Part shown: positions 1 to 8,890 of the stretch, piece after piece | Numbering within the stretch: position 1 is the stretch's first letter | How the letters are laid out: each line of letters begins with the position of its first letter | Origin: Bacillus amyloliquefaciens DSM 7 = ATCC 23350 | Lineage (GTDB): Bacteria; Bacillota; Bacilli; Bacillales; Bacillaceae | NCBI RefSeq assembly: GCF_000196735.1 | Contig: NC_014551.1 | Span: 3,529,001 to 3,593,000, forward strand | DNA: 64,000 nt | Direction of reading: 5' to 3' | Notes under the pieces: model-generated | The model's database searches: none | Seen by the model: only the letters and a program-made list of their open reading frames with translations | Told to the model about the DNA's origin: nothing | Made by a program: the position numbers and the translations under genes

Positions 1-564
1 AAGCGGCGCGAAAACCCGGTCAAGCGTTTCCCGCGTTTGCCGGTCTTCAGTCCCGATCACGATGCGGTCGCCGTGAAAGGTATCGTGAATCGCCGAACCC
101 TCACGCAGAAATTCCGGATTCGAGGCGATCGAAATGTTCACGTCCGCCTTCAGCCGTGAATGAATAACCTCGCTGATCCTGTCATTCGTTCCTACTGGAA
201 CCGTGCTTTTTGTCACGACGATCACGTCTTTTGAAATATGTTCGGCAATCATTTCGGCGACATTTTCAATATAGGTAAGGTTTGCGTGCCCGTCTTCTTT
301 TTGCGGCGTTCCGACCGCTATAAAGATAACGTCTGCTTCCGTAAGTCCTTTTTCATAGCTCGTTTCAAAGGCCAGCCGATACCGGCCGATATTTCGTTTC
401 ATCATATCTTCAAGACCCGGTTCAAAGATAGGGGACATTCCCTTTCTCATCTGCTCAACCTTACGTTCGTCAATATCTATGCATGTTACGTCATGGCCGA
501 TTTCTGAAAGAGACACTCCTGTCACAAGACCGACGTAGCCTGTTCCGATCACTGTTATTTTCAT
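1..564 (-). CDS. ugd: UDP-glucose 6-dehydrogenase, N-terminal part (3' end outside window)
   Basis: The first 188 codons of a nucleotide-sugar dehydrogenase are present. The enzyme oxidises UDP-glucose to UDP-glucuronate with two NAD+. The protein opens with the Rossmann motif GTGYVGLVTG near residue 7, and has the family segments VGTPQKEDG, STVPVGT and NPEFLREGSA. The frame is open to base 1, so the C-terminal UDP-binding half lies outside. It is the last gene of the tkmA-ptkA-ptpZ-ugd run, and in B. subtilis Ugd is a substrate that the PtkA kinase phosphorylates and activates. A 199-base gap separates it from ptpZ, so it may also have its own promoter. TuaD is a close paralogue; the neighbours favour YwqF. 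Confidence 0.93.
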   Translation of the reverse strand, partial: MKITVIGTGYVGLVTGVSLSEIGHDVTCIDIDERKVEQMRKGMSPIFEPGLEDMMKRNIGRYRLAFETSYEKGLTEADVIFIAVGTPQKEDGHANLTYIENVAEMIAEHISKDVIVVTKSTVPVGTNDRISEVIHSRLKADVNISIASNPEFLREGSAIHDTFHGDRIVIGTEDRQTRETLDRVFAPL

Positions 565-763
565 CGTGTTCCCCCAACCGTTTAGAAATTGCTGCTGGGC
601 AGCTTACCGTTATTATCATATGACCCCGGCGCCGGCAGAATGCCGGAAGCCTGCGGATTTGAAAGGAAAAAACGGCGCCGGCCGCTGATAATAGCATAAG
701 CATAAAAAGATCATCTTGCAAAACAGCCGCTTACGCCTCATTTAAACGGGATGGATACGACGA
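565..763. other. ptpZ-ugd intergenic region with paired GC palindromes
   Basis: The region carries two copies of the palindromic core GGCGCCGGC (628-636 and 674-682), about 46 bases apart. Either copy could fold in RNA. No T-run follows in the direction of transcription, so it does not look like a simple terminator. No convincing gene is present. Confidence 0.35.
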
Positions 764-1528
764 TTAAAAAAGACCCCAGCGCTTACGGCGGGCCACAGGC
801 AGCGGAGGTTCCTTATAAACGGCTTTGTTTTCAACGAGAAGCGCCGCGTTTTCCGTAAGCATGTAAATCAGCTCCGCCCCGGCTTCTTTTTTCAGAACGC
901 CGAGCGCCTCCTGATAATAAAAATTTCTCGATCCGAGATTATGGGCGTCAGATGCGAGAAAGTGGATCAAATTCGCTTCAATAAGCTGCAGCGAAAAGGA
1001 CTTCGCTTTCCGCCCGAATGCCCCGGCAATGCAGCCGGCCGTCACTTGGGCAGCCGCGCCTTTCTTCACGAGACTGTAAAGGACGGATGGGTTTTCGCGG
1101 ATTTCTCTGTTCCGCTCCGGATGGGCGATGACGGGGACATATCCCTTCAGCTGCAATTCATAAAATAACCTTTCAGCGTAGGCCGGGACATGATCCGCCG
1201 GAAACTCCGCCAGCACATACTTTGTATCATGGAGCGGGACAAGCGAGCCGCTTTGAAGACCTGTCAGCAGATCTCCGTCTGTTCTGATTTCCTGGCCGGG
1301 CAGAACGGTCAGCGGAATGCCTTCCTTATTCAAACGTTTGTTTAACAGTCTGACCGCTTCTTTGACCGTGTGCCGGTCAGTGTCATAGCGGTATTTCATG
1401 TGATGAGGCGTCGCGATGATCGTATCAATCCCCTGTCTGACCGCTTCTCTCGCCATCTTGAGGCTTTCTGTATCATCCGCCGCGCCGTCGTCTATGGAAG
1501 GAAGGATGTGACAATGGATATCTATCAT
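764..1528 (-). CDS. ptpZ: Protein-tyrosine phosphatase, PHP family
   Basis: This 254-residue protein is the PHP-type, metal-dependent phosphatase that removes phosphate from BY-kinase targets and from PtkA itself. Metal-binding motifs are visible: DIHCHILPSIDDG at residues 3-15, the ATPHH segment near 40, the IAHPERN segment near 136 and ASDAH near 193. The length matches YwqE/CapC/Wzb-like phosphatases of Gram-positives. It follows ptkA by 45 bases in the same direction, so kinase and phosphatase are co-expressed. The assignment rests on motifs and on the operon order seen in B. subtilis. Confidence 0.93.
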   Translation of the reverse strand: MIDIHCHILPSIDDGAADDTESLKMAREAVRQGIDTIIATPHHMKYRYDTDRHTVKEAVRLLNKRLNKEGIPLTVLPGQEIRTDGDLLTGLQSGSLVPLHDTKYVLAEFPADHVPAYAERLFYELQLKGYVPVIAHPERNREIRENPSVLYSLVKKGAAAQVTAGCIAGAFGRKAKSFSLQLIEANLIHFLASDAHNLGSRNFYYQEALGVLKKEAGAELIYMLTENAALLVENKAVYKEPPLPVARRKRWGLF

Positions 1529-1573
1529 ATTACAATCCCTCCTTAAAAAGAATGGACCGCGCCCATTATGACA

Positions 1574-2263
1574 TTATTGTCCATAATAAGCGTAGTCCGA
1601 GTGTTTCGTTTGTCTCTTCCCGTTCATGACGGCCCCAAGGAGCTTGCACGGGCAGTAATCGAGCGCTTCTTTCGCCTTGGCCGCTTTTTCCTTGTCCGTT
1701 TTCCCGCTTGAGATCACCATAATGGCCCCGTCAGTATAGCTGCCTAATATTTTCGTATCGGCTACGGCCAATACGGGAGGCGTGTCCAAAATCACCTTAT
1801 CATAAACGTCGGTTGCTTCTGACAGAAGATCCTTCATGGCATCCGTCGATAAAAGCTCCGCCGGATTGGGCGGGATCGGCCCGCTCGTTAAAATATCCAG
1901 ATTGGCTTCATCAGCCGGCAGAACGGCTTTCTGAAACGGAATCTGTTTTAACAGCAGCGACGTTAAGCCGGTGCCGTTATCCAATTTGAAGGTGAAATGA
2001 ACCGTCGGTTTGCGCAGATCCGCATCAATTAAAAGCACTTTTTTCCCCTGCTGGGCAAATACGACGGCAAGATTGGCTGCGGTAGTCGATTTTCCTTCTT
2101 CCGGACCGGCTGATGTGATCAGAAGAGACTTCACCTCCGTATCAACGGAAGAAAACTCAATGTTTGTGCGGATCGTACGATATTGTTCTGAGTTGATGGA
2201 CTTTGGCTCTGACATCGTAATCACGCTTCGTTTTGCAAATTTGTCTTTTTTACGCGTCAACAT
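1574..2263 (-). CDS. ptkA: Bacterial tyrosine kinase (BY-kinase) cytoplasmic domain
   Basis: This 229-residue P-loop kinase autophosphorylates and phosphorylates proteins on tyrosine when bound by its membrane modulator TkmA. Walker A is SAGPEEGKST (51-60), Walker A' is VLLIDADLRKP (76-86), and the Walker B region is VILDTPP near 155. The C-terminal tyrosine cluster is short, with Tyr224, Tyr226 and Tyr227 in YAYYGQ. The start ATG is preceded by GGGAGG with suitable spacing and overlaps the end of tkmA by 14 bases, which suggests translational coupling. EpsB is a paralogue; the neighbours ptpZ and ugd identify this as YwqD. Confidence 0.94.
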   Translation of the reverse strand: MLTRKKDKFAKRSVITMSEPKSINSEQYRTIRTNIEFSSVDTEVKSLLITSAGPEEGKSTTAANLAVVFAQQGKKVLLIDADLRKPTVHFTFKLDNGTGLTSLLLKQIPFQKAVLPADEANLDILTSGPIPPNPAELLSTDAMKDLLSEATDVYDKVILDTPPVLAVADTKILGSYTDGAIMVISSGKTDKEKAAKAKEALDYCPCKLLGAVMNGKRQTKHSDYAYYGQ

Positions 2264-2996
2264 GTCCGCCTCCCGCTTGTTTTGTTTCTGCCATCCTCAA
2301 GCCTTGAGCGAGGCTGTCTTTTGTGCTGATTGAAGTAACCGTTCCCAAGATCGGGATGCCGAGCACCGATTCCAGCTGTTCTTCCGATTTGATCGTATTA
2401 TCCAAGTGTTCCAGCAAAAAGGCGAGACCGATCCCGCCCAAAAGTCCGGCGGCAAACGCAATCGCGATATTCAGCTTACGGTTAGGCTCTACGGGTGACG
2501 GGCTGTCCGCCGCTTCGGCCTTTGAAAGGATGCTGACATTATCCACATTCATGATGGTTGTGATCTTGTCCTGAAAAACGGCCGCAACCGCATTTGCCAT
2601 AACGGCCGCCCGCTTTGCATCCGTATCCCGCACGGCGATTGTCACGACTTGTGAATCCTGCTCGCTGGATACCGTGATTTTCGATTCCAATTCTTTCGAA
2701 GTCATTGACAGTTTCAGCTGTTTAATTACTTCGTCGAGAATGACCGGGCTTTTGATGATGACATTATACGTGTTGATTAATTGGAGGTTGGTTTGAACGT
2801 CATTGAATTGGACTTCTTTTTGATTGTTTTTGGATTGACTGACCAAAATTTGAGTTGAGTTTTCATAGACCGGCGTAAGAGCGAAGAAACTGATGAGTCC
2901 GCCTGCGGCAGCTGCCGCCGCGGTAATGATAAGTATAAACAGCAGACGCTTTCTCAGTATTGCGAATATTTCCTTTATGCTTGTAGATTCTCCCAT
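2250..2996 (-). CDS. tkmA: Transmembrane modulator of tyrosine kinase PtkA
   Basis: This 248-residue protein belongs to the Wzz/capsular chain-length (CapA/YwqC) family. It has a short cytoplasmic N-terminus, a first membrane helix around residues 18-38, an extracellular domain, a second helix around 173-195, and a cytoplasmic tail that activates the kinase. The start MGESTSIKEI was chosen because a GGAGG lies just upstream of that ATG and because it matches the family start; an in-frame ATG 15 codons further up has no such site. It is the first gene of the leftward operon. Confidence 0.93.
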   Translation of the reverse strand: MGESTSIKEIFAILRKRLLFILIITAAAAAAGGLISFFALTPVYENSTQILVSQSKNNQKEVQFNDVQTNLQLINTYNVIIKSPVILDEVIKQLKLSMTSKELESKITVSSEQDSQVVTIAVRDTDAKRAAVMANAVAAVFQDKITTIMNVDNVSILSKAEAADSPSPVEPNRKLNIAIAFAAGLLGGIGLAFLLEHLDNTIKSEEQLESVLGIPILGTVTSISTKDSLAQGLRMAETKQAGGGHVDA

Positions 2997-3046
2997 ATAA
3001 CCTCCATATCGATTCCTATTCCCTCCAATGAACTTTTCCAATTACG

Positions 3047-3075
3047 ATTATACAGCTTTGAACTGTCATTTCTAA
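3047..3075 (-). promoter_or_regulatory. Probable sigma-A promoter of the tkmA operon
   Basis: On the minus strand, TTAGAA (3070-3075) and a perfect TATAAT (3047-3052) are 17 bases apart, about 50 bases upstream of the tkmA start. The -35 is only a partial match. A cre-like sequence TGTAAGCGCTTTAT sits upstream at 3134-3147. Confidence 0.55.
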
Positions 3076-3167
3076 CCTTTTCAAATGACAATATTCGACA
3101 AAAATAGACAAACACTTCTATTCGGTTTATTTTTGTAAGCGCTTTATATACTGGTTTTACAGGGGCA

Positions 3168-3203
3168 ATAAAAAATCCCGCGGTAAAGAGCCCGCGGGAT
3201 TTT
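3168..3203 (-). terminator. Intrinsic terminator of the 78-residue gene
   Basis: The stem AAAATCCCGCGGG folds with CCGCGGGATTTT and is followed on the minus strand by a T-run. It touches the stop codon of the leftward gene that ends at 3202. Confidence 0.8.
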
Positions 3204-3438
3204 ATGTTGCATATCCATTTTTAATATGAGAAATCAAATTCTCAAGCATTTCTTTTGTGGTCATCTCAGAGGACTGCTCACCGATGTCGTGCGCATGCAT
3301 TAAAATCTTCAGAAACTCCTCTTGATCTAACTTCGTTTTCTTCATCATTCGTTTCCTTTCGGCTTCCATTAAATTGAAAACAAGATTATTATATGCTGTC
3401 GGGTGCTGTTTTGCAATCTCTAATACATCATTCGACAC
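3202..3438 (-). CDS. Small hypothetical protein, 78 residues
   Basis: I do not recognise the family. The protein is small, charged and soluble, with no signal peptide or membrane helix. It looks largely helical, with a basic patch ERKRMMKKTK around residues 27-36 and an acidic C-terminal half. The gene is supported by a strong terminator at its stop and by its isolated position between two promoters. The ribosome site is weak, so the start is uncertain. It is divergent from ywqB. Confidence 0.65.
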   Translation of the reverse strand: MSNDVLEIAKQHPTAYNNLVFNLMEAERKRMMKKTKLDQEEFLKILMHAHDIGEQSSEMTTKEMLENLISHIKNGYAT

Positions 3439-3493
3439 ACTCGGGTTTTTATGTCCTTTTTTAGGAAAAACTTTTTCCGAATCATGTGTTGCG

Positions 3494-3548
3494 ATATAAT
3501 AGAGGAATTGGAATCTTTTTATTTTGTGACTCGTTAGGAGCGATAATC
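3494..3548 (+). promoter_or_regulatory. Probable promoter -10 and ribosome site for ywqB
   Basis: A perfect TATAAT lies at 3494-3499. Its -35 (TTTTTC, 17 bases upstream) is weak. The ribosome site TAGGAG at 3536-3541 fixes the start of ywqB at the ATG at 3549 rather than at an earlier in-frame GTG. Confidence 0.45.
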
Positions 3549-5159
3549 ATGCTTCAGAATATGATTGCTAAAGAAGATGTGCTCGCAGCGGCTGAACAGC
3601 TTAAAGAACTTCTTCCTTACAATGAAGACAATGTTCAGCTGATGAAGAAGGCACTCATTTTATATCGGCAGGATTCCGTCTATCGTATACAGGTTCAAAC
3701 CCCGACAGAGATTTCCGCATATGTGCAGGATGTTGTGCCTGTAAGGGTCACGCTGAACTTATTTTTCATGGTGAAAAGCGGCTGCGCATGCCCGTCTGAG
3801 ACGATCTGCCGCCACGTGCTGGCCGTTTTTCTTTACGTATATGCCCAATTTGACCGGGTCGGTTCCTTTACCGAGCATTGGCTTGAAAGAGAAAAGCTTG
3901 AGGAAAGCAGGGAGCTTGTCCGCCGGCAGTTTCAGGAAAAAGTGCTGCCGAATGAAGAGTCGCTGTCAAGCTGGCTCGCTTTTTTTGATTCGGAATTCTC
4001 GCTGTGGGAAGCGCGGACGCCGGCCGGAAGCCAGACGATGCAGGGGCTTTATTACGGCTATTTGTCTGCGCTCAAAAAACACGCCCCGAAAAAACCTGAG
4101 CTCAAAAGTTTATACCAGATTCATTCGGCGCTTGCCGTCTGGCTTCACATGTTTACTTTGATTGAGTCAGGCAGATTGGATGCCGAAAAAGATTATTACA
4201 GCATCAATCCATATGTGGAACAGCTGATGGATACGATTTACTCCTCCATTGACAGACTGAAAACGTACGCGTTGTCTTTCTCGCTTGATCCCTTTTTGGA
4301 CCGGACGCCCCCGGTGCTCCGCAGGCTGCTGTTGAAAGAAGAGCTTTTTCAATACGAACGCCTCCGGGTATTCGGCGAAATGTGGAGCGCGCTTTTGAAC
4401 CGGCCGAAATGGATCGCGCGTGAACAGGAGATTCTCGCACAGGAAAGCGGACGCCGTTTTTCGCCGGAATTGCGGTTCGGACGGCTTCATTTGGCCTTTT
4501 TGCAAAAAGATGATACAGCGGTCTTTGAAGATATGTCCCGCTTCCCTCCTGAAGCGCTGCCGTATACCTTTCAATGGCTCGGTGAGCTCACCGCGAAAAA
4601 AGACTGGAAACGGCTGAAGAGATGGTATGGTCAGATCGAACCTCTTGCCGTGACCTATACGAAGCTTGATAAGCCGTTTAAAGAAATGCGCGACATTATC
4701 GGAGAGCTGTTTGTGCTGCTGGCAGATTATGCGCGGCAGTCACGCGATGATCAGCTGTTTGAACGGTTTGCTTCCGGCTGCCTTCCCTATACCTTTACCG
4801 AATACAGCCAGTATCTGTACGAAAAACGGCGGTACGCGGAATGGGTGGAGATTCACAGCCTCGTCGGTTTTTCCGTCTGGGAAATCGAAAAGGACATCCT
4901 GAAAGAAATTGCCGCCAGCGATCCGGAAGCCCTCATCCCCTCCTATCACCGGGCTGCGGCCTTTTTTATCGACCAAAAAAACCGCAGCGCCTATAAAGAG
5001 GCTGCACGGCATTTGAAAAAACTGCGGACGCTGTATAAAAAGGCAAAAAAACAGCAGGTATGGGAGCGTTATATCAGCCAGCTGAGCGCAAGCTACAAGA
5101 GGCTGCGCGCCCTTCAAGAAGAATTGCAGAAAGGAAAGTTGATTGATGGCGAGTCTTAA
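3549..5159 (+). CDS. ywqB: SWIM zinc-finger protein YwqB
   Basis: This 536-residue protein has a SWIM zinc finger CxC...CxH formed by Cys79, Cys81, Cys87 and His89. SWIM fingers bind DNA or proteins and often accompany Swi2/Snf2 ATPases. The remainder is a long, mostly helical region without a recognised catalytic motif. The ATG at 3549 has a good ribosome site and gives the length known for B. subtilis YwqB. Its last 14 bases overlap ywqA, so the two proteins are probably made in a fixed ratio and work together. Its biological role is not established. Confidence 0.9.
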   Translation: MLQNMIAKEDVLAAAEQLKELLPYNEDNVQLMKKALILYRQDSVYRIQVQTPTEISAYVQDVVPVRVTLNLFFMVKSGCACPSETICRHVLAVFLYVYAQFDRVGSFTEHWLEREKLEESRELVRRQFQEKVLPNEESLSSWLAFFDSEFSLWEARTPAGSQTMQGLYYGYLSALKKHAPKKPELKSLYQIHSALAVWLHMFTLIESGRLDAEKDYYSINPYVEQLMDTIYSSIDRLKTYALSFSLDPFLDRTPPVLRRLLLKEELFQYERLRVFGEMWSALLNRPKWIAREQEILAQESGRRFSPELRFGRLHLAFLQKDDTAVFEDMSRFPPEALPYTFQWLGELTAKKDWKRLKRWYGQIEPLAVTYTKLDKPFKEMRDIIGELFVLLADYARQSRDDQLFERFASGCLPYTFTEYSQYLYEKRRYAEWVEIHSLVGFSVWEIEKDILKEIAASDPEALIPSYHRAAAFFIDQKNRSAYKEAARHLKKLRTLYKKAKKQQVWERYISQLSASYKRLRALQEELQKGKLIDGES

Positions 5160-7920
5160 GGAAATTTTCATTCATGTAGAACAAATGGAAGATTGGACAT
5201 TTACGCTGTCAAGCCATGATGAGAAAGAGCAGCCGCTCACTCTCAGTCAGATGAAGACTCATTTGTTCCAATGGCATGAGTCCACCTTTTACGGAACGTT
5301 TCTTGAAGACGTCAGCTTCATCGGCACCCCGGCCGTTCTGCTCAGCCCGTGGATGACCGTCGAGCTGCTCGGAAAAAACTCGTTCAATTCATTCAGCACC
5401 GTGCAGCTGACAAAGGAAACGGAGCCATTAATTGAAGCGGCTTCGACGATATACGAATTTATTGCCGACGGCGATTTTCTTCCGGATTATGACGCTTGGC
5501 AAAATGGCGTCCTGCGCTTCAAAGACCGCAAATTTTTGCTGGAAGGATTTACGGCAGACTGGTTCTCGGCCGCAGTACAAGACTACATCCAGTACAATGA
5601 TGACCTGCGGGAAAAATGGCAGCATATCGAAACCCGTTCGCCTGCCGTTCATACATTTAAAGGCTCCTTTTTGGATGAAGATGATTTTCTCGAAGGAATC
5701 GGCTGGCATGACGATCTGACGCCGTTTACCGTCGGCCTGCGATTAAACGAGCCTGATTTCGATGGAGACGACTGGAAAATCGAAATGTTTTTACGCGAGA
5801 AAAAAACCGGCGCCATTACCTTTTTTGACGGACTGAAGGGGCTGAAAAAAGCGTGGCAGGCATACAGCGGAAAAATCGCGCGTGAGCAGGACCGCTTCCG
5901 CAGAACGGTCCCCTGGCTTTCGTTTGATTCGGGAACGACGCTGATTTCTGAAGAAGAAGCATGGATCTTCTTATCGGAAGCGAGTGAGACCCTTGTCGAT
6001 ATGGGCGTGGAGATTCTTCTCCCATCATGGTGGCAGATTGTCCGGGACAGCAATATGATGCTCAAGGCAAAAGTGTCTTCCTCACCGCGGGGCGAGTCCT
6101 TCGTCGGCATGAACGCCCTGCTTGATTTCAACTGGAGATTCGCCACAAACGGAATTGAGCTGACAGAGGATGAATTCAATGAGCTTGTCGCAAACAACAG
6201 GCGTCTCGTCAACATCCGCGGCCAATGGGTGAAAATTGATCCGCAATTTATTAAACAGATGAAAAAACTGATGGAAAAAGCGGAATCAGAAGGCCTTCAT
6301 ATGTCCGATGTATTGGCGCGTGAGCTGATGGATCAGAATGAAGATGGCGGCGAGGACACGGACATCATTGACTCATCGGCATTTGCCGGGATCAAGATCG
6401 AATTATCAAAACAGCTCAGAAGCCTGATCCGCAAACTTACGGATGCCCGGGACCTGCCGGAGCATGAAGTCAGCGCCGCTTTTCAAGGCACGCTCCGCCC
6501 TTATCAGATGTACGGCATGAACTGGCTTCTGTTTTTACGGGAGAACGGCTTCGGCGCCTGTCTCGCAGATGACATGGGACTTGGAAAGACGATTCAGATG
6601 ATCGCCTATTTTCTCCATGTGAAAGAGAGCGGACGGCAAAAAGCGCCTGCCTTAATCATTGCGCCGACATCGGTGCTCGGCAACTGGCAGCGTGAGCTCC
6701 AAACCTTTGCGCCGCAGCTGAAGGCCGTGCTCCATTACGGCCCCCGCCGGCCGAAGGAAGAAGCATTTGTCCCCACCTATCAGGATGCGGATGTCGTGCT
6801 TACTTCTTACGGACTCTCACACGCCGATCAGGAAGAGCTTTCTTCCGTGACATGGAGCACCATCTGCCTTGATGAAGCGCAAAATATTAAAAACGCGCAT
6901 ACGAAACAGTCCCGCGCGATCAGAAAGCTGAAAGGCGTGCATCATATCGCGCTGAGCGGTACACCGATGGAAAACCGCCTGACAGAGCTTTGGTCGATCT
7001 TTGATTTTATGAACAAGGGCTATCTCGGCAGTCTGACGGGCTTTCATAAACGCTATGTGCTGCCGATCGAAAAAGACCGGGACGAAAAAAGAATCAGCCA
7101 GCTTCAGCAGTTAATCCGGCCGTTTTTACTGCGCCGGACAAAACGGGATGAAGACGTGGCGCTTAATCTCCCTGACAAGCTTGAAGAAAAAGAGTTCATC
7201 CCGCTCTCAGCCGAACAGGCATCCCTTTATGAGCAGCTTGTCAAAGATACATTTGAACATATGGCTTCTCTGACCGGCATGCAGCGGAAAGCGCTGATTC
7301 TGAGCATGCTCGGCCGTTTGAAGCAAATATGCGACCATCCCGCGCTCTATTTAAAGGAAGAACAGACAGAGCTGTTAAACGGGAGATCGGTCAAACTGGA
7401 AAAGCTGCTTGACTTAATGGCGGCGATCCGCGGCCAGGGAGAAAGCTGCCTCATATTCACCCAATACATTCAGATGGGCAACATGATGAAACGCCTTCTG
7501 GAAAAAACATTCGGAGAACCGGTTCAGTTTTTAAACGGAAGCCTGTCCAAGCAGGAACGCGATTCTCTCGTGGAGCGGTTCCAGAAGAAAGAATACCCGA
7601 CCTTGATTTTGTCACTGAAAGCGGGCGGAACCGGCCTGAACCTCACGGCTGCCAATCACGTCATTCACTATGACAGATGGTGGAATCCTGCGGTGGAAAA
7701 CCAGGCGACCGACCGCGCCTACCGAATCGGCCAGGAGCGGTTCGTCCACGTTCACAAATTAATTACGACGGGAACGATTGAAGAAAAAATTGACGCCATG
7801 CTCGAAACGAAACAAACGCTGAACGACCAGATTATCCAAAGTGAGAATTGGATAACCGAGCTGTCATCCGAGGAGCTTGAAGAATTATTCACCCTCAGCG
7901 CATCGGCGCAATCACATTGA
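5146..7920 (+). CDS. ywqA: Swi2/Snf2-family helicase/ATPase YwqA
   Basis: This 924-residue superfamily-2 DNA translocase has an N-terminal SNF2_N-associated region of about 440 residues. The ATPase core follows, with Walker A DMGLGKT (476-482), the DEAQ box (576-579), an SGTPMENR segment around 605, and the C-terminal helicase domain ending in QATDRAYRIGQ near 853-863. Proteins of this type remodel DNA-protein complexes, as RapA does with RNA polymerase, but no substrate is known here. The start overlaps ywqB and uses AAGGA upstream; a TTG one codon earlier is possible. A terminator follows at once. Confidence 0.93.
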   Translation: MASLKEIFIHVEQMEDWTFTLSSHDEKEQPLTLSQMKTHLFQWHESTFYGTFLEDVSFIGTPAVLLSPWMTVELLGKNSFNSFSTVQLTKETEPLIEAASTIYEFIADGDFLPDYDAWQNGVLRFKDRKFLLEGFTADWFSAAVQDYIQYNDDLREKWQHIETRSPAVHTFKGSFLDEDDFLEGIGWHDDLTPFTVGLRLNEPDFDGDDWKIEMFLREKKTGAITFFDGLKGLKKAWQAYSGKIAREQDRFRRTVPWLSFDSGTTLISEEEAWIFLSEASETLVDMGVEILLPSWWQIVRDSNMMLKAKVSSSPRGESFVGMNALLDFNWRFATNGIELTEDEFNELVANNRRLVNIRGQWVKIDPQFIKQMKKLMEKAESEGLHMSDVLARELMDQNEDGGEDTDIIDSSAFAGIKIELSKQLRSLIRKLTDARDLPEHEVSAAFQGTLRPYQMYGMNWLLFLRENGFGACLADDMGLGKTIQMIAYFLHVKESGRQKAPALIIAPTSVLGNWQRELQTFAPQLKAVLHYGPRRPKEEAFVPTYQDADVVLTSYGLSHADQEELSSVTWSTICLDEAQNIKNAHTKQSRAIRKLKGVHHIALSGTPMENRLTELWSIFDFMNKGYLGSLTGFHKRYVLPIEKDRDEKRISQLQQLIRPFLLRRTKRDEDVALNLPDKLEEKEFIPLSAEQASLYEQLVKDTFEHMASLTGMQRKALILSMLGRLKQICDHPALYLKEEQTELLNGRSVKLEKLLDLMAAIRGQGESCLIFTQYIQMGNMMKRLLEKTFGEPVQFLNGSLSKQERDSLVERFQKKEYPTLILSLKAGGTGLNLTAANHVIHYDRWWNPAVENQATDRAYRIGQERFVHVHKLITTGTIEEKIDAMLETKQTLNDQIIQSENWITELSSEELEELFTLSASAQSH

Positions 7921-7925
7921 ACGTA

Positions 7926-7960
7926 AAAAGGCCGGCTCTCTTTGAAGAGCCGGTCTTTTA
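7926..7960 (+). terminator. Intrinsic terminator after ywqA
   Basis: The stem CCGGCTCT (7932-7939) pairs with AGAGCCGG (7946-7953) around a 6-base loop, followed by a T-rich tract. Confidence 0.8.
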
Positions 7961-8032
7961 TGTCGTCCTTACTGTTACGCCGCATTTGCCATGAATGCGT
8001 CACGCCAGTCATGAACAGTATCGCCAAACCTT

Positions 8033-8890
8033 TTACAGTAAATTCCTGATCATATGCGCAACGCCGTTTTGATCATTTGTCAATGTAACGGCGTCTGCGA
8101 TCTCTTTAATATCTTCTCTCGCATTTCCCATCGCTATGCCTTTTCCGGCCGCCTGAAGCATTGAGCAGTCATTTAAGCTGTCCCCGACCGCGGCGGTTTC
8201 AGCCATCGGAATGCCGAGCTTTTGCGCCAGCCGTTTAAGCGCCTGCCCTTTAGAGGCATTTCGCGCCGACAGTTCAAAATTGTGATCAGCAGAGCTGACA
8301 AGGGTGATATCTTTCTGATCGCTGAATCGTTCCCAGCCCGCTTTCAGCTTCCGCTCATCAAACGAAAAGCCGAGAATATTGTAAAAATCCAGGCGCTCTT
8401 CTTTCTCAAAGAGCTCACGGTATGATCGAATGTAAGCAAAACCGGACTGGCTGAATTGAACTGAAGCCGCCTGCTCCAAAATAGAAAGATCGGTATCCGG
8501 ATTGGCGCTTTTCACCCGGTCCATTTCGATTTCGAGCAGCTGCCTGCCCGTTTCAGGCGTATAGATGGCTTTGTTTGTAAACACCTCATAGTAATATTGA
8601 TTCTCTTCAAGCCAAGACAAAATGCCCCGCGCTCTTGTTTCTTCAATCGCATCACAATGGTACAGGCTGCCGTCAGGAGCGTGAATAGCGGCTCCGTTTG
8701 CGCTGATGACCCAGGTTTTTATGCCGAGCGGTTCGAATATGGAGTGCACGTCAAAATGCGCGCGTCCCGTAGAGACCACAATTTCAATTCCGGCTTGCCG
8801 GGCTTCCCTTAAAGCCCGCTCGTTTTCATCGCTCACTTGATGACTGCTGTTCAGCAGTGTGCCGTCCAGATCTATGGCAATCAGTTTCAC
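8033..8890 (-). CDS. ywpJ: HAD-superfamily phosphatase, Cof subfamily
   Basis: This 285-residue Cof-type sugar-phosphate phosphatase has motif I DLDGTLL at residues 7-13, the ANGAAI segment near 64, a C2-type cap, and motifs III/IV in KGQALK and GDSLNDCSML near 215-245. The catalytic Asp7 and Asp9 are present. Its ATG overlaps the stop of glcR by 4 bases, so it is translated together with that regulator. The substrate cannot be read from sequence; linkage to a DeoR-type sugar regulator suggests a phosphorylated sugar. Confidence 0.9.
   Translation of the reverse strand: MKLIAIDLDGTLLNSSHQVSDENERALREARQAGIEIVVSTGRAHFDVHSIFEPLGIKTWVISANGAAIHAPDGSLYHCDAIEETRARGILSWLEENQYYYEVFTNKAIYTPETGRQLLEIEMDRVKSANPDTDLSILEQAASVQFSQSGFAYIRSYRELFEKEERLDFYNILGFSFDERKLKAGWERFSDQKDITLVSSADHNFELSARNASKGQALKRLAQKLGIPMAETAAVGDSLNDCSMLQAAGKGIAMGNAREDIKEIADAVTLTNDQNGVAHMIRNLL

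Noticed and set aside
491-721. Minus-strand frame of 76 codons overlapping the start of ugd
   Set aside because: It has no ribosome site, overlaps a certain gene in another frame and its composition is typical of a shadow frame.
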